A DNA stretch of 63,212 nucleotides. Source: an uncultured Clostridia bacterium. Its GTDB lineage: Bacteria > Bacillota > Clostridia > Christensenellales > Borkfalkiaceae. Under the pieces are notes generated by a model. It searched no databases. It was not told where the DNA came from and saw nothing but the letters and a program-made list of their open reading frames with translations. Both the position numbers and the translations under genes were made by a program. Position 1 is the first letter of the stretch. Each line of letters begins with the position of its first letter. The stretch covers positions 1 to 63,212 of the forward strand of contig CALDOZ010000012.1 in assembly GCA_937912025.1 (NCBI GenBank). Direction: 5' to 3'. Below, in pieces: positions 1 through 9,147 of the stretch.

Positions 1-43
1 GGTCGAGACGATAAAGTAGAAACGCAGTATTGCGCAGTTTATA
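1..43 (+). repeat. Dispersed structured element, partial copy D
   Basis: The first bases of the window match the 3' half of the dispersed element found at 25541-25640, 35511-35625 and 35650-35765: GTCGAGACGATAAAGTAGAA followed by ACG, a TATTGC block and an AGTTTATA tail. The 5' half lies outside the window. Like the copy at 35650, it ends a few bases from the stop codon of a leftward gene. Confidence 0.7.
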
Positions 44-54
44 GACCTTTAAAA

Positions 55-900
55 TTATTCGCCGTCGTTAATATACAATATACCTAAGGTATTTCCACCA
101 CAGTGTGAAGCAACGGTACAACCAGCGCGAGTAATTAAAACTTCGTTAAAACCGTATTCAGCAACAACTTCTTGAGCAGCGGCAATCATTTCTTCAGTTG
201 CGGTAGTATAAGTGATAAAAATACGAGTTTTATCAGGGTGATTAAATTCTTTAAACGTTTCTTCGCAGTATTTTTTTACAACAACTGGCATTTTGCCTTT
301 GTACTTATTGTGACTACCCATTTTACCGTTTTCAAGTAAAATTGAAGGACGTATTTTTAAAAGATTTGCGCCAAGTAATGCAAGACTGCTACATCTTCCT
401 CCCTTGTATAAATAGTCAAGACGTTCAATAACGAAACTTGCTTGAACTTTATCAATTCTACTAGTTACTTTTTCAACTATGACGTCAACGTCACTTTCGG
501 TTTGAGTTAATTCGCGAGCATAAATTGCAAGCAAACCTATTGCCGATGACAATACCTTAGAGTCAATAACTTTAACCTTTCCCCCAAAATTTTTAGAAGC
601 GGAAACAGCATTGTTGTACATGGTGCTTGCTTGAGAAGATATATCAAAGTGAATTATAGCGTCGTATTCTTTTAAAACTTCTTCAAAAAACTCTGAAAAA
701 CGAACTTCGTTAATTGCGCTAGTTTTAGGAAGAACACCGCTCTTGTCAACGTAATCAAAAATTTCTTCAACGGTAATTTGCCCGTCAAGATATTCAGTAT
801 CGCCAACGAGTATGCTAACGGGAATAGTTTTTATATCGTATTTTTCTAAAAGTTCTTGAGTTAAGTCGATAGTAGTATCTGCAGTAATGGCAATTTTCAT
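55..900 (-). CDS. DegV/FakB family fatty-acid-binding protein
   Basis: Cytosolic lipid-binding protein of the DegV family. FakB members hold an exogenous fatty acid while the kinase FakA phosphorylates it, feeding phospholipid synthesis; many DegV paralogs have unknown ligands. It is 281 aa, the usual length. The N-terminus reads IAITADTTIDL, a form of the family's opening motif. Around residue 80 FDISSQAST matches the carboxylate-binding SxxT region, and around residue 165 LDYLYKGGR matches the conserved LxxLxKGGR motif. The ATG at 900 follows AGGAG at good spacing. No fakA is visible nearby, so the exact role is open. It is a single-gene unit, transcribed leftward, and its stop abuts a dispersed repeat at the window edge. 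Confidence 0.9.
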   Translation of the reverse strand: MKIAITADTTIDLTQELLEKYDIKTIPVSILVGDTEYLDGQITVEEIFDYVDKSGVLPKTSAINEVRFSEFFEEVLKEYDAIIHFDISSQASTMYNNAVSASKNFGGKVKVIDSKVLSSAIGLLAIYARELTQTESDVDVIVEKVTSRIDKVQASFVIERLDYLYKGGRCSSLALLGANLLKIRPSILLENGKMGSHNKYKGKMPVVVKKYCEETFKEFNHPDKTRIFITYTTATEEMIAAAQEVVAEYGFNEVLITRAGCTVASHCGGNTLGILYINDGE

Positions 901-1002
901 AAAATTCTCCTATATTGCTAATTGATTTATATGATAATTTTAAACGATTTTTTTATTTTTGTCAATAAGTATACGGCGTTACTTAAACAAACTATTTTCG
1001 CA

Positions 1003-1848
1003 TTAAATATTGTCATTTTTAACAAACTGTTTTCGGTATTGCTTTACGGTTACGCCAAACTTCTTTTTAAACTCTTTCATAAAGTGTAATTCGTCGTTAA
1101 ACCCCACAAGGCTTGCTAAATCTTTTACAAGATATTCTCCACCACTTAGTAGTTCCACGGACTTTAAAAGCCTTAAATCAATTAACGCTTTTACAACCGT
1201 TTGCCCAGTTTGCTGTTTGAATAGTCTACATATATACGAGTGACTAACGTGCATAATATCACATAAAACTTCAATTGAAAAACTTGCGTTTTTATAGTTT
1301 AAAGTTAAAATTTCTTTTACCCTTTGTACAAGGTCTGAACTTTTAATAAACTCGTCTGCATGCTTGTTTTCGCAAAACGTAGAAACGAGAGCAAACAGTG
1401 CTGATTTGACCTTATAATAGGCTTCTTTTTGGGATATTGACGAAGATAAAATATTTTCAAAAATAGCGAGAACTTCTTCACTCATAGTCGCTTTTTTTAT
1501 TGGACAATCTTTACTAAACCCCATTGCTTTCACAAGTTCTTCGCCTTCTACGCCTTCAAAGTTTATCCAAAAATATCGCCAAGGATTACCTTCATCAGGA
1601 TAGTACGATAGTAAAACGTCAGGCACTAAGCAAAACACGTCTTTTTCGCTAATGGCATAAGTTTTGTCGCCATAATTAAGCGTTCCGCTACCTTTTACAA
1701 CGTAGTGGAGCAAATAGTTATTTATATATCGAGGAGTTTTTAACGGTTCTATATATTTAAAATCGTTATACCCCCAGTCAATTATTTCAAGTGAATTCCC
1801 AGTCCTTGAAAAATGGCGCGTTTTACTTTTTATTGAAATTTTTTTCAT
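1003..1848 (-). CDS. AraC family transcriptional regulator
   Basis: DNA-binding regulator of 281 aa. The first ~140 residues form a cupin-like sensor (around residue 55 YVVKGSGTLNYGDKTY, then DVFCLVPDVLLSYYPDE). The last ~100 residues hold the two AraC HTH motifs (SIEVLCDIMHVSHSYICRLF and LASLVGFNDELHFMKEFKK). I start it at the ATG at 1848, with AGGG about nine bases upstream, rather than the in-frame TTG at 1869, which lacks a ribosome binding site. It is divergent from the oxidoreductase/kinase pair at 2043-4363 and probably controls those genes in response to a sugar or sugar derivative. The ligand cannot be read from the sequence. Confidence 0.88.
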   Translation of the reverse strand: MKKISIKSKTRHFSRTGNSLEIIDWGYNDFKYIEPLKTPRYINNYLLHYVVKGSGTLNYGDKTYAISEKDVFCLVPDVLLSYYPDEGNPWRYFWINFEGVEGEELVKAMGFSKDCPIKKATMSEEVLAIFENILSSSISQKEAYYKVKSALFALVSTFCENKHADEFIKSSDLVQRVKEILTLNYKNASFSIEVLCDIMHVSHSYICRLFKQQTGQTVVKALIDLRLLKSVELLSGGEYLVKDLASLVGFNDELHFMKEFKKKFGVTVKQYRKQFVKNDNI

Positions 1849-1977
1849 TTTATTATACCCTACAAGCAAGGCTTATATTTTTATTTATTAGATAACTTTT
1901 ACATAATTATTGTATCAACAACTTTTAACCCCGTCAATAAAATTTCAAAAAAAGACATAATTAATATAATTATTTCC

Positions 1978-2006
1978 ATTGTAACTTTTATAATTAGTGT
2001 TACAAT
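1978..2006. promoter_or_regulatory. Inverted repeat in the araC/oxidoreductase divergent promoter region
   Basis: ATTGTAAC (1978-1985) and its exact reverse complement GTTACAAT (1999-2006) are separated by 13 bases. The repeat sits just upstream of a TATAAT-like hexamer (2010-2015) and the AGGAGG site of the gene at 2043. Position and symmetry fit an operator. Which protein binds is unknown. Confidence 0.45.
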
Positions 2007-2042
2007 TTATATAATAAACTAAGCCTTACTATAGGAGGAATT

Positions 2043-3266
2043 ATGAAAGAAATAAAATTTGTACTTTGCGGTTGTGGTCATCGCGGAGCAAGTTTAACTA
2101 AAAACATAGTAGCGAAAGTTGACGGCGTTAAAATCGTTGGCGTTTGCGATACGGGTTGGATTGATAAGGCTGAAACTCTTAAAAATGAATTAAAAGACCT
2201 TTATAACATTGACGTTAAAGCGTACGATAATTACAAAAAAATGTTTGAAGAATTAAATCCTGACGCCGTATTTGTCGCTACAAGTTGGGAATATCACGTT
2301 GAAGTAGCAACTTACGCAATGGAAAAAGGCGTTGCCGTTGCAATGGAAGTTGGCGGAGCATACAACGCTGAAGAATGTTATAAACTGGTTAGTACTTACG
2401 AGAAAACAAAAACTCCGTTTATGTTTATGGAAAATTGTTGCTTTAATAAAGACGAACTTTTTGTAACTAACGTAGTTCGTAACGGGCTTATGGGCGAAAT
2501 AGTACATTGTCACGGCGCGTACGCGCACGATTTACGCCATGAAATTGCTTATGGTAAACAAAATAGACATTACCGTTTAAGAAATTATCTTTCGCGCAAT
2601 TGTGAAAACTACCCTACTCACGAACTTGGTCCTATAGCAAAAATTCTTAATATTAACCGTGGCAATAGAATGGTATCGCTTACGTCAATGGCGTCAAAAT
2701 CGGCTGGACTTCACGAATACGTTCAAGATAAAGAAGAACTAAACGAACTTAAAGACGCCGTTTTTGCGCAAGGCGATATCGTTAAAACGTTAATTAAATG
2801 TGAAAATGGCGAACTTATAAGCCTTTGTCTTGACACGACGCTTCCACGTTTTTATTCAAGAGAATTTACCGTTCGCGGAACGAAAGGTATGTATACTCAA
2901 GATAACGACATGCTTTTAATTGAAGGCGATTACGAAGAAAGTTGGGATTTGCTTAATTTTTACAAAAACCATCATCACAACACCGTTAATTACGAAAAAT
3001 ATCTACCTAAAATTTGGAAAGACGTTACTCAAGAAATTCTTGACGCTGGTCACGGCGGAATGGATTATTTTGAATTCGTTGCGTTTTTTGACGCGCTTAA
3101 AAACGGTACGGAAATGCCTATTGACGTTTACGACGCGGCGTCTTGGATGGCGATAACGTATCTTAGCGAAATCTCAATAAAAAACGGTGGCGCTCCCGTT
3201 GAAATTCCCGATTTTACAAACGGAAAATATAAAACGAGAAAACCTAAAGACGTTGTGGAGTTTTGA
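2043..3266 (+). CDS. Gfo/Idh/MocA family NAD(P)-dependent oxidoreductase
   Basis: Cytosolic sugar or inositol-type dehydrogenase, 407 aa. The Rossmann fold starts at residue ~5 (FVLCGCGHRGASL, a GxGxRG dinucleotide site), followed by VDGVKIVGVCD. The EKGVAVAMEVGGA segment near residue 97 corresponds to the family's EKP loop, with E-V in place of the usual K-P; the substitution should be checked by alignment. The C-terminal part is the usual GFO_IDH_MocA C domain. It has a strong AGGAGG site and is the first gene of a two-gene operon with the kinase at 3269, behind a divergent AraC gene. Substrate unknown; a glycosidic or amino-sugar derivative is the likeliest guess from the partner kinase. 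Confidence 0.88.
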   Translation: MKEIKFVLCGCGHRGASLTKNIVAKVDGVKIVGVCDTGWIDKAETLKNELKDLYNIDVKAYDNYKKMFEELNPDAVFVATSWEYHVEVATYAMEKGVAVAMEVGGAYNAEECYKLVSTYEKTKTPFMFMENCCFNKDELFVTNVVRNGLMGEIVHCHGAYAHDLRHEIAYGKQNRHYRLRNYLSRNCENYPTHELGPIAKILNINRGNRMVSLTSMASKSAGLHEYVQDKEELNELKDAVFAQGDIVKTLIKCENGELISLCLDTTLPRFYSREFTVRGTKGMYTQDNDMLLIEGDYEESWDLLNFYKNHHHNTVNYEKYLPKIWKDVTQEILDAGHGGMDYFEFVAFFDALKNGTEMPIDVYDAASWMAITYLSEISIKNGGAPVEIPDFTNGKYKTRKPKDVVEF

Positions 3267-3268
3267 TA

Positions 3269-4363
3269 ATGAATTTATTTGAAGAATTAAAGTTAGTTCT
3301 TAATAATTTTGATATTGACGGAAATTTAATTAGTGCCGATCCTTACGGCGAAGGTCATATTAACCGCACTTATCTTGCCGTGTATAACGTTTTAGGCAAA
3401 CAAAAACGCTATATTTTACAAAAAATTAATAGTACGCTTTTTAACCCTATTGAAAAACTTATGAATAATATAGTTTTAGTAACGGAATTTAATAGGGCAC
3501 GAATTATTGAGCGTGGTGGAAATCCCGATAGAGAAAGCCTTACCGTTGTAAAAACTAAAAATGGTGAAAGTTTTTATAAGCGTGACGAAAATTCATACTA
3601 CCGAGTTTATATCTTCATTGAAAATACCGTTGCTTACCAAACGGTAAATAAGCCGAGTGATTTTTATTACAGCGCCGTTGCTTTTGGTAATTTTAATAAT
3701 TTACTTGCCGAGTTTGACGCGTCTTTATTATACGAAATTTTACCTAACTTCCATAATACCGCCGTTAGATACGAAAATTTTAAAAAAGCGGTAAAAGAAG
3801 ACGTTATGGGTAGAGTAAAAGACTGCAAGGCAGAAATTGACTTTATTACAAGTCGCGAGCATTATTACGATAAAGTAGTAAATATGTTAAAATCGGGCGA
3901 AATGCCTTTAAAAGTTACTCACAACGACACTAAACTTAATAACGTTTTACTCGACGATAAAACGGGCGAGCCTGTTGCCGTAATCGACCTTGACACAATA
4001 ATGCCCGGCTCTATCGTTTACGATTTCGGCGACAGTATACGTTTTGGTTGCAACCCCGCAAGCGAAGATGAAAAAGACTTATCTAAAGTAAACTTCCGTT
4101 TTGATTTATATAAAACTTATCTTGACGGATTTTTGTCGTCGCTTGGCAACCGCATTAGTCAAGTTGAAAAAGATAATCTTGCCCTTGGCGCAATTTTAAT
4201 GACTATTGAATGCGGTATGAGATTTTTAACCGATTATCTTCAAGGCGATACTTATTTTAGAACTCATCGCGAAGGTCAAAACCTTGATAGAACGCGCACG
4301 CAATTAAAACTTGTAAGCGATATGGAAAAAGTTTACGATAAAATGATTGAATTAGTTAAATAA
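3269..4363 (+). CDS. Aminoglycoside phosphotransferase-family kinase, N-acetylhexosamine kinase-like
   Basis: Small-molecule kinase of 364 aa with the APH/choline kinase fold. It is closest in motif pattern to N-acetylhexosamine 1-kinase (NahK). DPYGEGHINRTY near residue 20 is the glycine-rich loop, ILQKINSTLF follows, the catalytic loop is THNDTKLNNVLLD near residue 217, and the metal-binding segment is VIDLDTIMPGSIVYDFGD near residue 237. I use the ATG at 3269 with GGAG at 3257-3260; the TTG at 3263 overlaps the previous stop. It is co-transcribed with the oxidoreductase, and a terminator follows at 4369. Phosphorylation of an amino sugar at C1 is inferred from family resemblance only. Confidence 0.82.
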   Translation: MNLFEELKLVLNNFDIDGNLISADPYGEGHINRTYLAVYNVLGKQKRYILQKINSTLFNPIEKLMNNIVLVTEFNRARIIERGGNPDRESLTVVKTKNGESFYKRDENSYYRVYIFIENTVAYQTVNKPSDFYYSAVAFGNFNNLLAEFDASLLYEILPNFHNTAVRYENFKKAVKEDVMGRVKDCKAEIDFITSREHYYDKVVNMLKSGEMPLKVTHNDTKLNNVLLDDKTGEPVAVIDLDTIMPGSIVYDFGDSIRFGCNPASEDEKDLSKVNFRFDLYKTYLDGFLSSLGNRISQVEKDNLALGAILMTIECGMRFLTDYLQGDTYFRTHREGQNLDRTRTQLKLVSDMEKVYDKMIELVK

Positions 4364-4368
4364 AAAAT

Positions 4369-4401
4369 AAAAGTCCAAGAAATTTGGACTTTTATTTTTT
4401 T
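4369..4401. terminator. Rho-independent terminator, probably bidirectional
   Basis: A 10-bp perfect stem AAAAGTCCAA/TTGGACTTTT with a 5-base loop is followed by a T-run on the + strand and by TTTTATTTTTT on the - strand. It lies between the convergent kinase and lipoprotein genes and can serve both. Confidence 0.85.
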
Positions 4402-4434
4402 GGGGGTTATAAAGTGAAAGTATGAACTGTAATA

Positions 4435-6759
4435 TTATTCGCTAACTTTTAACTGACATAAAATATACGCTTCTTCTTTACCTAACGGAGTAATTCTATA
4501 ATACTTCATTCTCACCTTTTGAGTGGTAAATACCGTAGTGTCGTCGTTAACTGCCGTATATTCGTTTAAATGTTCATTATAAACTTCAACTACGTTATTC
4601 TCGTGAGGTAATCCGTATGAAAGCGCGCCAAGGTATAAAAGTTCACTAACTTCATTATAAGTATATTGCGTTTTCAACTCAGAAATTTCAATATCTTTAT
4701 CAAGGAAAGTAACTGCTGTAAATTTCAAGTTATTCCTATCGTCTTTTTGAGCGGTATACTTGCCTAACTCGTGTTCTACAACGCAAGTTTCGGATAAACC
4801 GAATGTAACAGGAATATAATCTGTTACGCGAATTCCTTCGCTTGCCTCTGCAATATACGAAACTAAAACGTATTTACCCTCAGATAAATATTCAGGTAAC
4901 GCGTAATTTCCGCTTTGAGTAAAACTCATAACTTCGCCGTCAACGAAATTAGCGGACGCGCACGTCGTTTTTTGCTCTTCTTCATTACTTAATGGAAGTA
5001 ACCAAACTTCGTCGAACTCTAATTTGTTTGTTGAAGAAACAAGTTGAATTCTACCGTGAGAGCCTACTAAACTTGTATTTGAAACGTTTTGGTCTTTAAG
5101 TTTTGCAATGCCGTAATGTAATTTATATTCGCTATCAAGGTCAAAATAGGTAAAATCGTTTACCGTTGCCGTTGCGCCTGTTACCGATATAACACCGTCT
5201 TTTAACTCAACGTTTCCATCGTAATAACTAGCAACTTTTCCAAACTTAGCGTTAGGGTTAAGTTTTAAAAGCGCGTTTAATTCTTCTCTGGTAAGCGATG
5301 GAGCATTCAAACTATCGTCATAATATTTTACATATTCGTTAGTTTTTGACGCTAATTCGCCTTCAATAGCCATTCTTATGATATCGTAAGAGTTAAGATT
5401 ATATCCATTCCACTCGTAATATTCATTGAAATTATCAATAAATCCGTCTGCAATCGTTGAATTGTTTATAAGCTTTTGCATGTTGAATTTAGGCGTTAAA
5501 TTGAGAGCAGTAAGAATGTCATTGTAAACTTCTACTCCTTCAACAACGTTAGCCACGTCAGTTAAATAAAACTGTGATTTGGCTGCATATTTATAATCTA
5601 AGTTGCCATAAGTAGCGTGAGTTGTAAAATCAATATCAGTGTAACCATATTTTGCTTTATCTTGAATAATGACTTCGTTATTATTTATAACTCTACCGTC
5701 GTTAAGTTCAATTTGAACTTTATGAACGTTAGACGGTTTCGGCGTCTGCATTGCGGTAGCGTAATCAAAATAAGTTAAATTGTCTACAGGAGTTACCAAT
5801 CCATTTACTCCGTCAACCGCGCCAACGTATATGTTCATACCAGTTAGAGTATTATCGTCTCTATCGAATGAAAAAGACACTATATCGTTAGATAAGTCAG
5901 GCTCGATAAAAGTAAGAGTGTTTTTTTCATATTTGCCGTTTTTGTAAAATCTTATAGTAAACTCTATACAAATTTCATCACTTATAATAGCATTGGTTAT
6001 TTGATAACAGTCGTTTATATCTCCTTCGTAATCAAACTCGCTAAGACGCATACAATTCCAATATCCGCGCGAATTATCTATAACGAACCAATCCATAAAC
6101 CCGTCTTTATTGCGATACATTGATTCGTAATACGAACCGCCAACGTATCTTTCATGCTTAACCGATTCGTCACTTTTAAGTACCCACTCGTATTCGTTTT
6201 TACCTTGATTATTTATAAAACGGCGATAGATTTCTTTATAATCTTCTCCACCTTGTCTTAAAACGGTTTCGTCCGCTTCGCCAACTTTTAGCATAGATTT
6301 TCCGCTTATTGGAAGCCATGTATCCGTTATATTTGCATCTTTTTTAATTTCCGCAAATAATTTTGCCGTATTACGAGCCGAACCAGACATATTTATTATA
6401 GTGGCGTACGTTGCTTGAAGTTCATTACTTGACGACGGAATATTACCCCATTTTGCGTGAGTATCGGTAAGAGAAAAACCTTTTGTTGAATAATCTATAC
6501 CTACTCTATCGTCAGTAAGAAAAACTCGCTCGTTTGAAGATAATTGAACTCCGCCTACGTCGAAAGAAATAATATCGTCGTCGGCAAAATGCTCGTTTAT
6601 ACGTTCATTTGCAAGCATAAGTTTTGCTGCTTCCGTTCCCTTTAAATAGTTTACGGGCTTGTTATCATTGTCGTTACTTTCAGGCGTACAAGCGGTAAAT
6701 AACGGAAACGTTAAAAACGCGCTTAACACTAAACACATTATTTTACTTTTTAATTTCAT
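4435..6759 (-). CDS. Large lipoprotein of unknown function
   Basis: 774-aa secreted lipoprotein. The N-terminus has KSK, a hydrophobic stretch and the lipobox LFTAC (Cys24), so it should be lipid-anchored on the outer face of the membrane. The rest is soluble and rich in Asp, Asn and Tyr with many short beta-like segments. I do not recognise a catalytic family. The region around residues 540-700 (GSHGRIQLVSSTNKLEFDEVWLL, later YVLVSYIAEASEGIRVTDY) resembles extracellular beta-sandwich modules, but weakly. Its start overlaps the stop of the TetR gene by four bases (ATGA), so the two form one operon and it is the probable target of that regulator. Confidence 0.75.
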   Translation of the reverse strand: MKLKSKIMCLVLSAFLTFPLFTACTPESNDNDNKPVNYLKGTEAAKLMLANERINEHFADDDIISFDVGGVQLSSNERVFLTDDRVGIDYSTKGFSLTDTHAKWGNIPSSSNELQATYATIINMSGSARNTAKLFAEIKKDANITDTWLPISGKSMLKVGEADETVLRQGGEDYKEIYRRFINNQGKNEYEWVLKSDESVKHERYVGGSYYESMYRNKDGFMDWFVIDNSRGYWNCMRLSEFDYEGDINDCYQITNAIISDEICIEFTIRFYKNGKYEKNTLTFIEPDLSNDIVSFSFDRDDNTLTGMNIYVGAVDGVNGLVTPVDNLTYFDYATAMQTPKPSNVHKVQIELNDGRVINNNEVIIQDKAKYGYTDIDFTTHATYGNLDYKYAAKSQFYLTDVANVVEGVEVYNDILTALNLTPKFNMQKLINNSTIADGFIDNFNEYYEWNGYNLNSYDIIRMAIEGELASKTNEYVKYYDDSLNAPSLTREELNALLKLNPNAKFGKVASYYDGNVELKDGVISVTGATATVNDFTYFDLDSEYKLHYGIAKLKDQNVSNTSLVGSHGRIQLVSSTNKLEFDEVWLLPLSNEEEQKTTCASANFVDGEVMSFTQSGNYALPEYLSEGKYVLVSYIAEASEGIRVTDYIPVTFGLSETCVVEHELGKYTAQKDDRNNLKFTAVTFLDKDIEISELKTQYTYNEVSELLYLGALSYGLPHENNVVEVYNEHLNEYTAVNDDTTVFTTQKVRMKYYRITPLGKEEAYILCQLKVSE

Positions 6760-7448
6760 AATTCACCTTTTATTTTATCTTCTATATATATAAGCATTTT
6801 GTTAGTAATTTGTTGTGTAATTTCGTTAAAATTAAACGAGCAAACAAAATTATAAGCGTCTTCTATTTGTTTTTCAGGTATACCGAATATAGAAAATACC
6901 GTTTCAAGATAGCGTTTTACTTTTCGCTCCATTGTAAAATATATATCGCACGGAACGGATAAATAACTACGCATAATTCCACCCACCGCTATTTCAAGTT
7001 CATAAAAATCTTTAGTTTCAAACTGAGGTTTATAACTGCCAAAAATATCTTGAAGTTTTTTCGTTACCGTTTGATAAATTACTTCGGTAGGTTTTCTAAA
7101 TGAATAAGATACGTTATACATTTCACGAATATGCTCGCTACTTTCGGCAATATGTAATTGTAAAGCGGTTTCTACGGCGTAAAGCAATAAAGCATCGTCT
7201 GTTTTACCTAAAATAAGTTTGCTCGCTTTTTGATATTGAAAGTCAAAAACGTATTTTACTATCATCGATAGCAACGTTTCTTTATCTTTAAATATATAAA
7301 AAACGCTGTTTTTATCAACTCCTGCTTCTTTTGCAATATCCATTACGGTAGTTAATTGATAACCTTTTTGTAAAAATAACTTGTTTGCCGAACAAAGTAT
7401 TTTAATTTTTACTTCTTCATATTTCTTTTTATGCCCTACGTTCGCCAT
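6756..7448 (-). CDS. TetR/AcrR family transcriptional regulator
   Basis: 230-aa repressor-type regulator. The HTH lies at about residues 12-55 (KIKILCSANKLFLQKGYQLT, VMDIAKEAGVDKNSVFYIF), followed by a helical ligand-binding domain typical in length. I choose the ATG at 7448 with GGTGAT just upstream; the longer frame to 7526 has no ribosome binding site and would read through a likely operator. The gene overlaps the lipoprotein gene downstream and probably autoregulates through the inverted repeat at 7461-7498. Inducer unknown. Confidence 0.87.
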   Translation of the reverse strand: MANVGHKKKYEEVKIKILCSANKLFLQKGYQLTTVMDIAKEAGVDKNSVFYIFKDKETLLSMIVKYVFDFQYQKASKLILGKTDDALLLYAVETALQLHIAESSEHIREMYNVSYSFRKPTEVIYQTVTKKLQDIFGSYKPQFETKDFYELEIAVGGIMRSYLSVPCDIYFTMERKVKRYLETVFSIFGIPEKQIEDAYNFVCSFNFNEITQQITNKMLIYIEDKIKGEL

Positions 7449-7460
7449 TTTATCACCTTT

Positions 7461-7498
7461 TAAACTCAACATTAAAGCGTGGTTTACTTTTGAGTTTA
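7461..7498. promoter_or_regulatory. Candidate TetR operator
   Basis: TAAACTCAA (7461-7469) and its perfect complement TTGAGTTTA (7490-7498) are separated by 20 bases, immediately upstream of the TetR start codon. Location and symmetry suit autoregulation. Confidence 0.5.
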
Positions 7499-7564
7499 GT
7501 ATATCATAAGATTTATTGATTTTCAATAGTTTTTTTAAAAAAAATAAATTTTTTTTGCAAAATA

Positions 7565-7592
7565 AAAACTCCCCTTATAAAGAGGAGTTTAA
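7565..7592 (-). terminator. Terminator of the ROK gene
   Basis: Downstream of the leftward ROK gene, an AAACTCCTCTTT/GGGGAGTTTTT hairpin reads into a T-rich stretch on the - strand. Confidence 0.75.
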
Positions 7593-7598
7593 AAGTTA

Positions 7599-8960
7599 TT
7601 ATTTAATTTCTGGTAACGATGCAGCGGCAATAGATTGACCTACGCGTTTATTGCTTTCGTCTGGCATCATAAGGTTAATATTGCTATACTCAGGGAATTC
7701 AGCGTTTATTACTTCTTTTGCCTTATTAAGAATAATATCTCCGCCCTTACCAGACGTAACACGACCAAGCAAAAGAGCGTGTTTAATATCGTAAAATTCG
7801 CTATACCAAGCGATAGTGTATCCAAGATATACGCCGATACATTCGTAAATATTTTTAGCCATTTCGTCGCCGTCAGCCATAAGTTTTTGAATAACTTTAA
7901 GTTTTTCAGCAGGAGATAGGCCTTCGTCAAACTTAAAGCCTGCGTTTTCGGCAAGTTTAATTACACCGTCTTGCGAAAAGTATTTTACACCGCAACCGTA
8001 ATCACCCGACCACTCGTCAACCATAGCGCCTTTGTTGTAATCAACGGGAGCAAAAGCAAGTTCGTTAAGCCAACCTTCTAAACAACCTTCGCGATTAATA
8101 TAGCCAACCGCTTCACTAGTACCCATAGCGATACCTAAAACCGCCGTGTCGTTAAGGTCGATAGCGCCGGCTAAAGCGGTAACGTCACCGTCGTTTGCAA
8201 CTTCTATTGGAGCGCCAATTTCTTTTGCTATATCAAGATACATAGTTTTAACGTGCTTTTCAAAATCGTCTTCAGGAACTTTAAGGAAAAGTGACGCAAC
8301 CATTATTTTATTATCAACGTAAACGCCGGCGGAAGATACGCCGATAGCGTCAACTCGTGGCATTTTGCTTGCCGCAGTTTTCATTGATTCCATTATTCCG
8401 TTATACTGGTAGTGCCAGTCTGAATTAATTTTTGGGAACCAAACGACTTCTTCGCTATACACTACTTTTCCGTCGATAACTGCAGAAACTTTTCTATCAG
8501 AACCGCCCGCGTCAAAACCGATACGACAGCCGTCAAGGTGACCGCCGACTTTAAGCGAACAACCTTTGCTTTCAGGGAAGTTTTTGTCGTCAACGCAAAC
8601 AACTTCGAAAGGCGTTTCATATACGCCAGACATAAACTTAACGTCAAACTCACGCGCGCCACCAATTGAATAATCTGCTTTAATTTTATTATATATGTAC
8701 TCGTCGCCACAAAGATAAATTTTATAACCGCCCGCTACCCATAAAATAGTTTTTATAAGACGCTCTGCAACGCCGTAGTTTTCTTCTGCTTTATCTTTTG
8801 CCGAAAAAATGTCAAGATTGTAAACGAAATTATAACCTTTGTTTCGTTCAATACAAATTTTAAGAGTTTTATGTTCTGACTTTTGTACTTCTTGACGAAA
8901 CTCGTTAAGTTTAACAATCATAGGTTTATAATCTTTATCGTAAATAGGTGTAAATTTCAT
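7599..8960 (-). CDS. ROK family sugar kinase-like protein with N-terminal extension
   Basis: 453 aa. The ROK/ASKHA module begins only at about residue 147 with the phosphate-1 motif GFDAGGSDRK. It continues with IGVSSAGVYVD, VANDGDVTALAGA (substrate/catalytic Asp region) and GIAMGTSEAVGY (phosphate-2). ROK kinases are normally ~300 aa, so the first ~145 residues are extra; they contain no HTH that I can see, unlike ROK repressors. The canonical CxCGxxGC zinc motif of ROK is not evident. The ATG at 8960 has GGAGG upstream; the GTG at 8972 overlaps that site and is rejected. The family phosphorylates hexoses in the cytosol; the substrate here is unknown. Confidence 0.8.
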   Translation of the reverse strand: MKFTPIYDKDYKPMIVKLNEFRQEVQKSEHKTLKICIERNKGYNFVYNLDIFSAKDKAEENYGVAERLIKTILWVAGGYKIYLCGDEYIYNKIKADYSIGGAREFDVKFMSGVYETPFEVVCVDDKNFPESKGCSLKVGGHLDGCRIGFDAGGSDRKVSAVIDGKVVYSEEVVWFPKINSDWHYQYNGIMESMKTAASKMPRVDAIGVSSAGVYVDNKIMVASLFLKVPEDDFEKHVKTMYLDIAKEIGAPIEVANDGDVTALAGAIDLNDTAVLGIAMGTSEAVGYINREGCLEGWLNELAFAPVDYNKGAMVDEWSGDYGCGVKYFSQDGVIKLAENAGFKFDEGLSPAEKLKVIQKLMADGDEMAKNIYECIGVYLGYTIAWYSEFYDIKHALLLGRVTSGKGGDIILNKAKEVINAEFPEYSNINLMMPDESNKRVGQSIAAASLPEIK

Positions 8961-9103
8961 AATTGCCTCCACTTTTTATTACATATAAATTTTACCATAT
9001 ATTTATTAAAATTTCAATACGCATTTTACTATTTTTATCTACTTTTTTACACAATTTTTGTGTTTTTTTGAATTGAAATAACCAACGCTACACCACTAAA
9101 ATA

Positions 9104-9125
9104 AAAAGCACCATTTGGTGCTTTT
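9104..9125 (-). terminator. Terminator of the amino-acid ABC operon
   Basis: AAAAGCACC/GGTGCTTTT hairpin with a short ATTT loop. On the - strand it is followed by TTTTATTTTAG, downstream of the leftward importer operon. Confidence 0.8.
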
Positions 9126-9147
9126 AAATTTATAAATATCAAAATAC

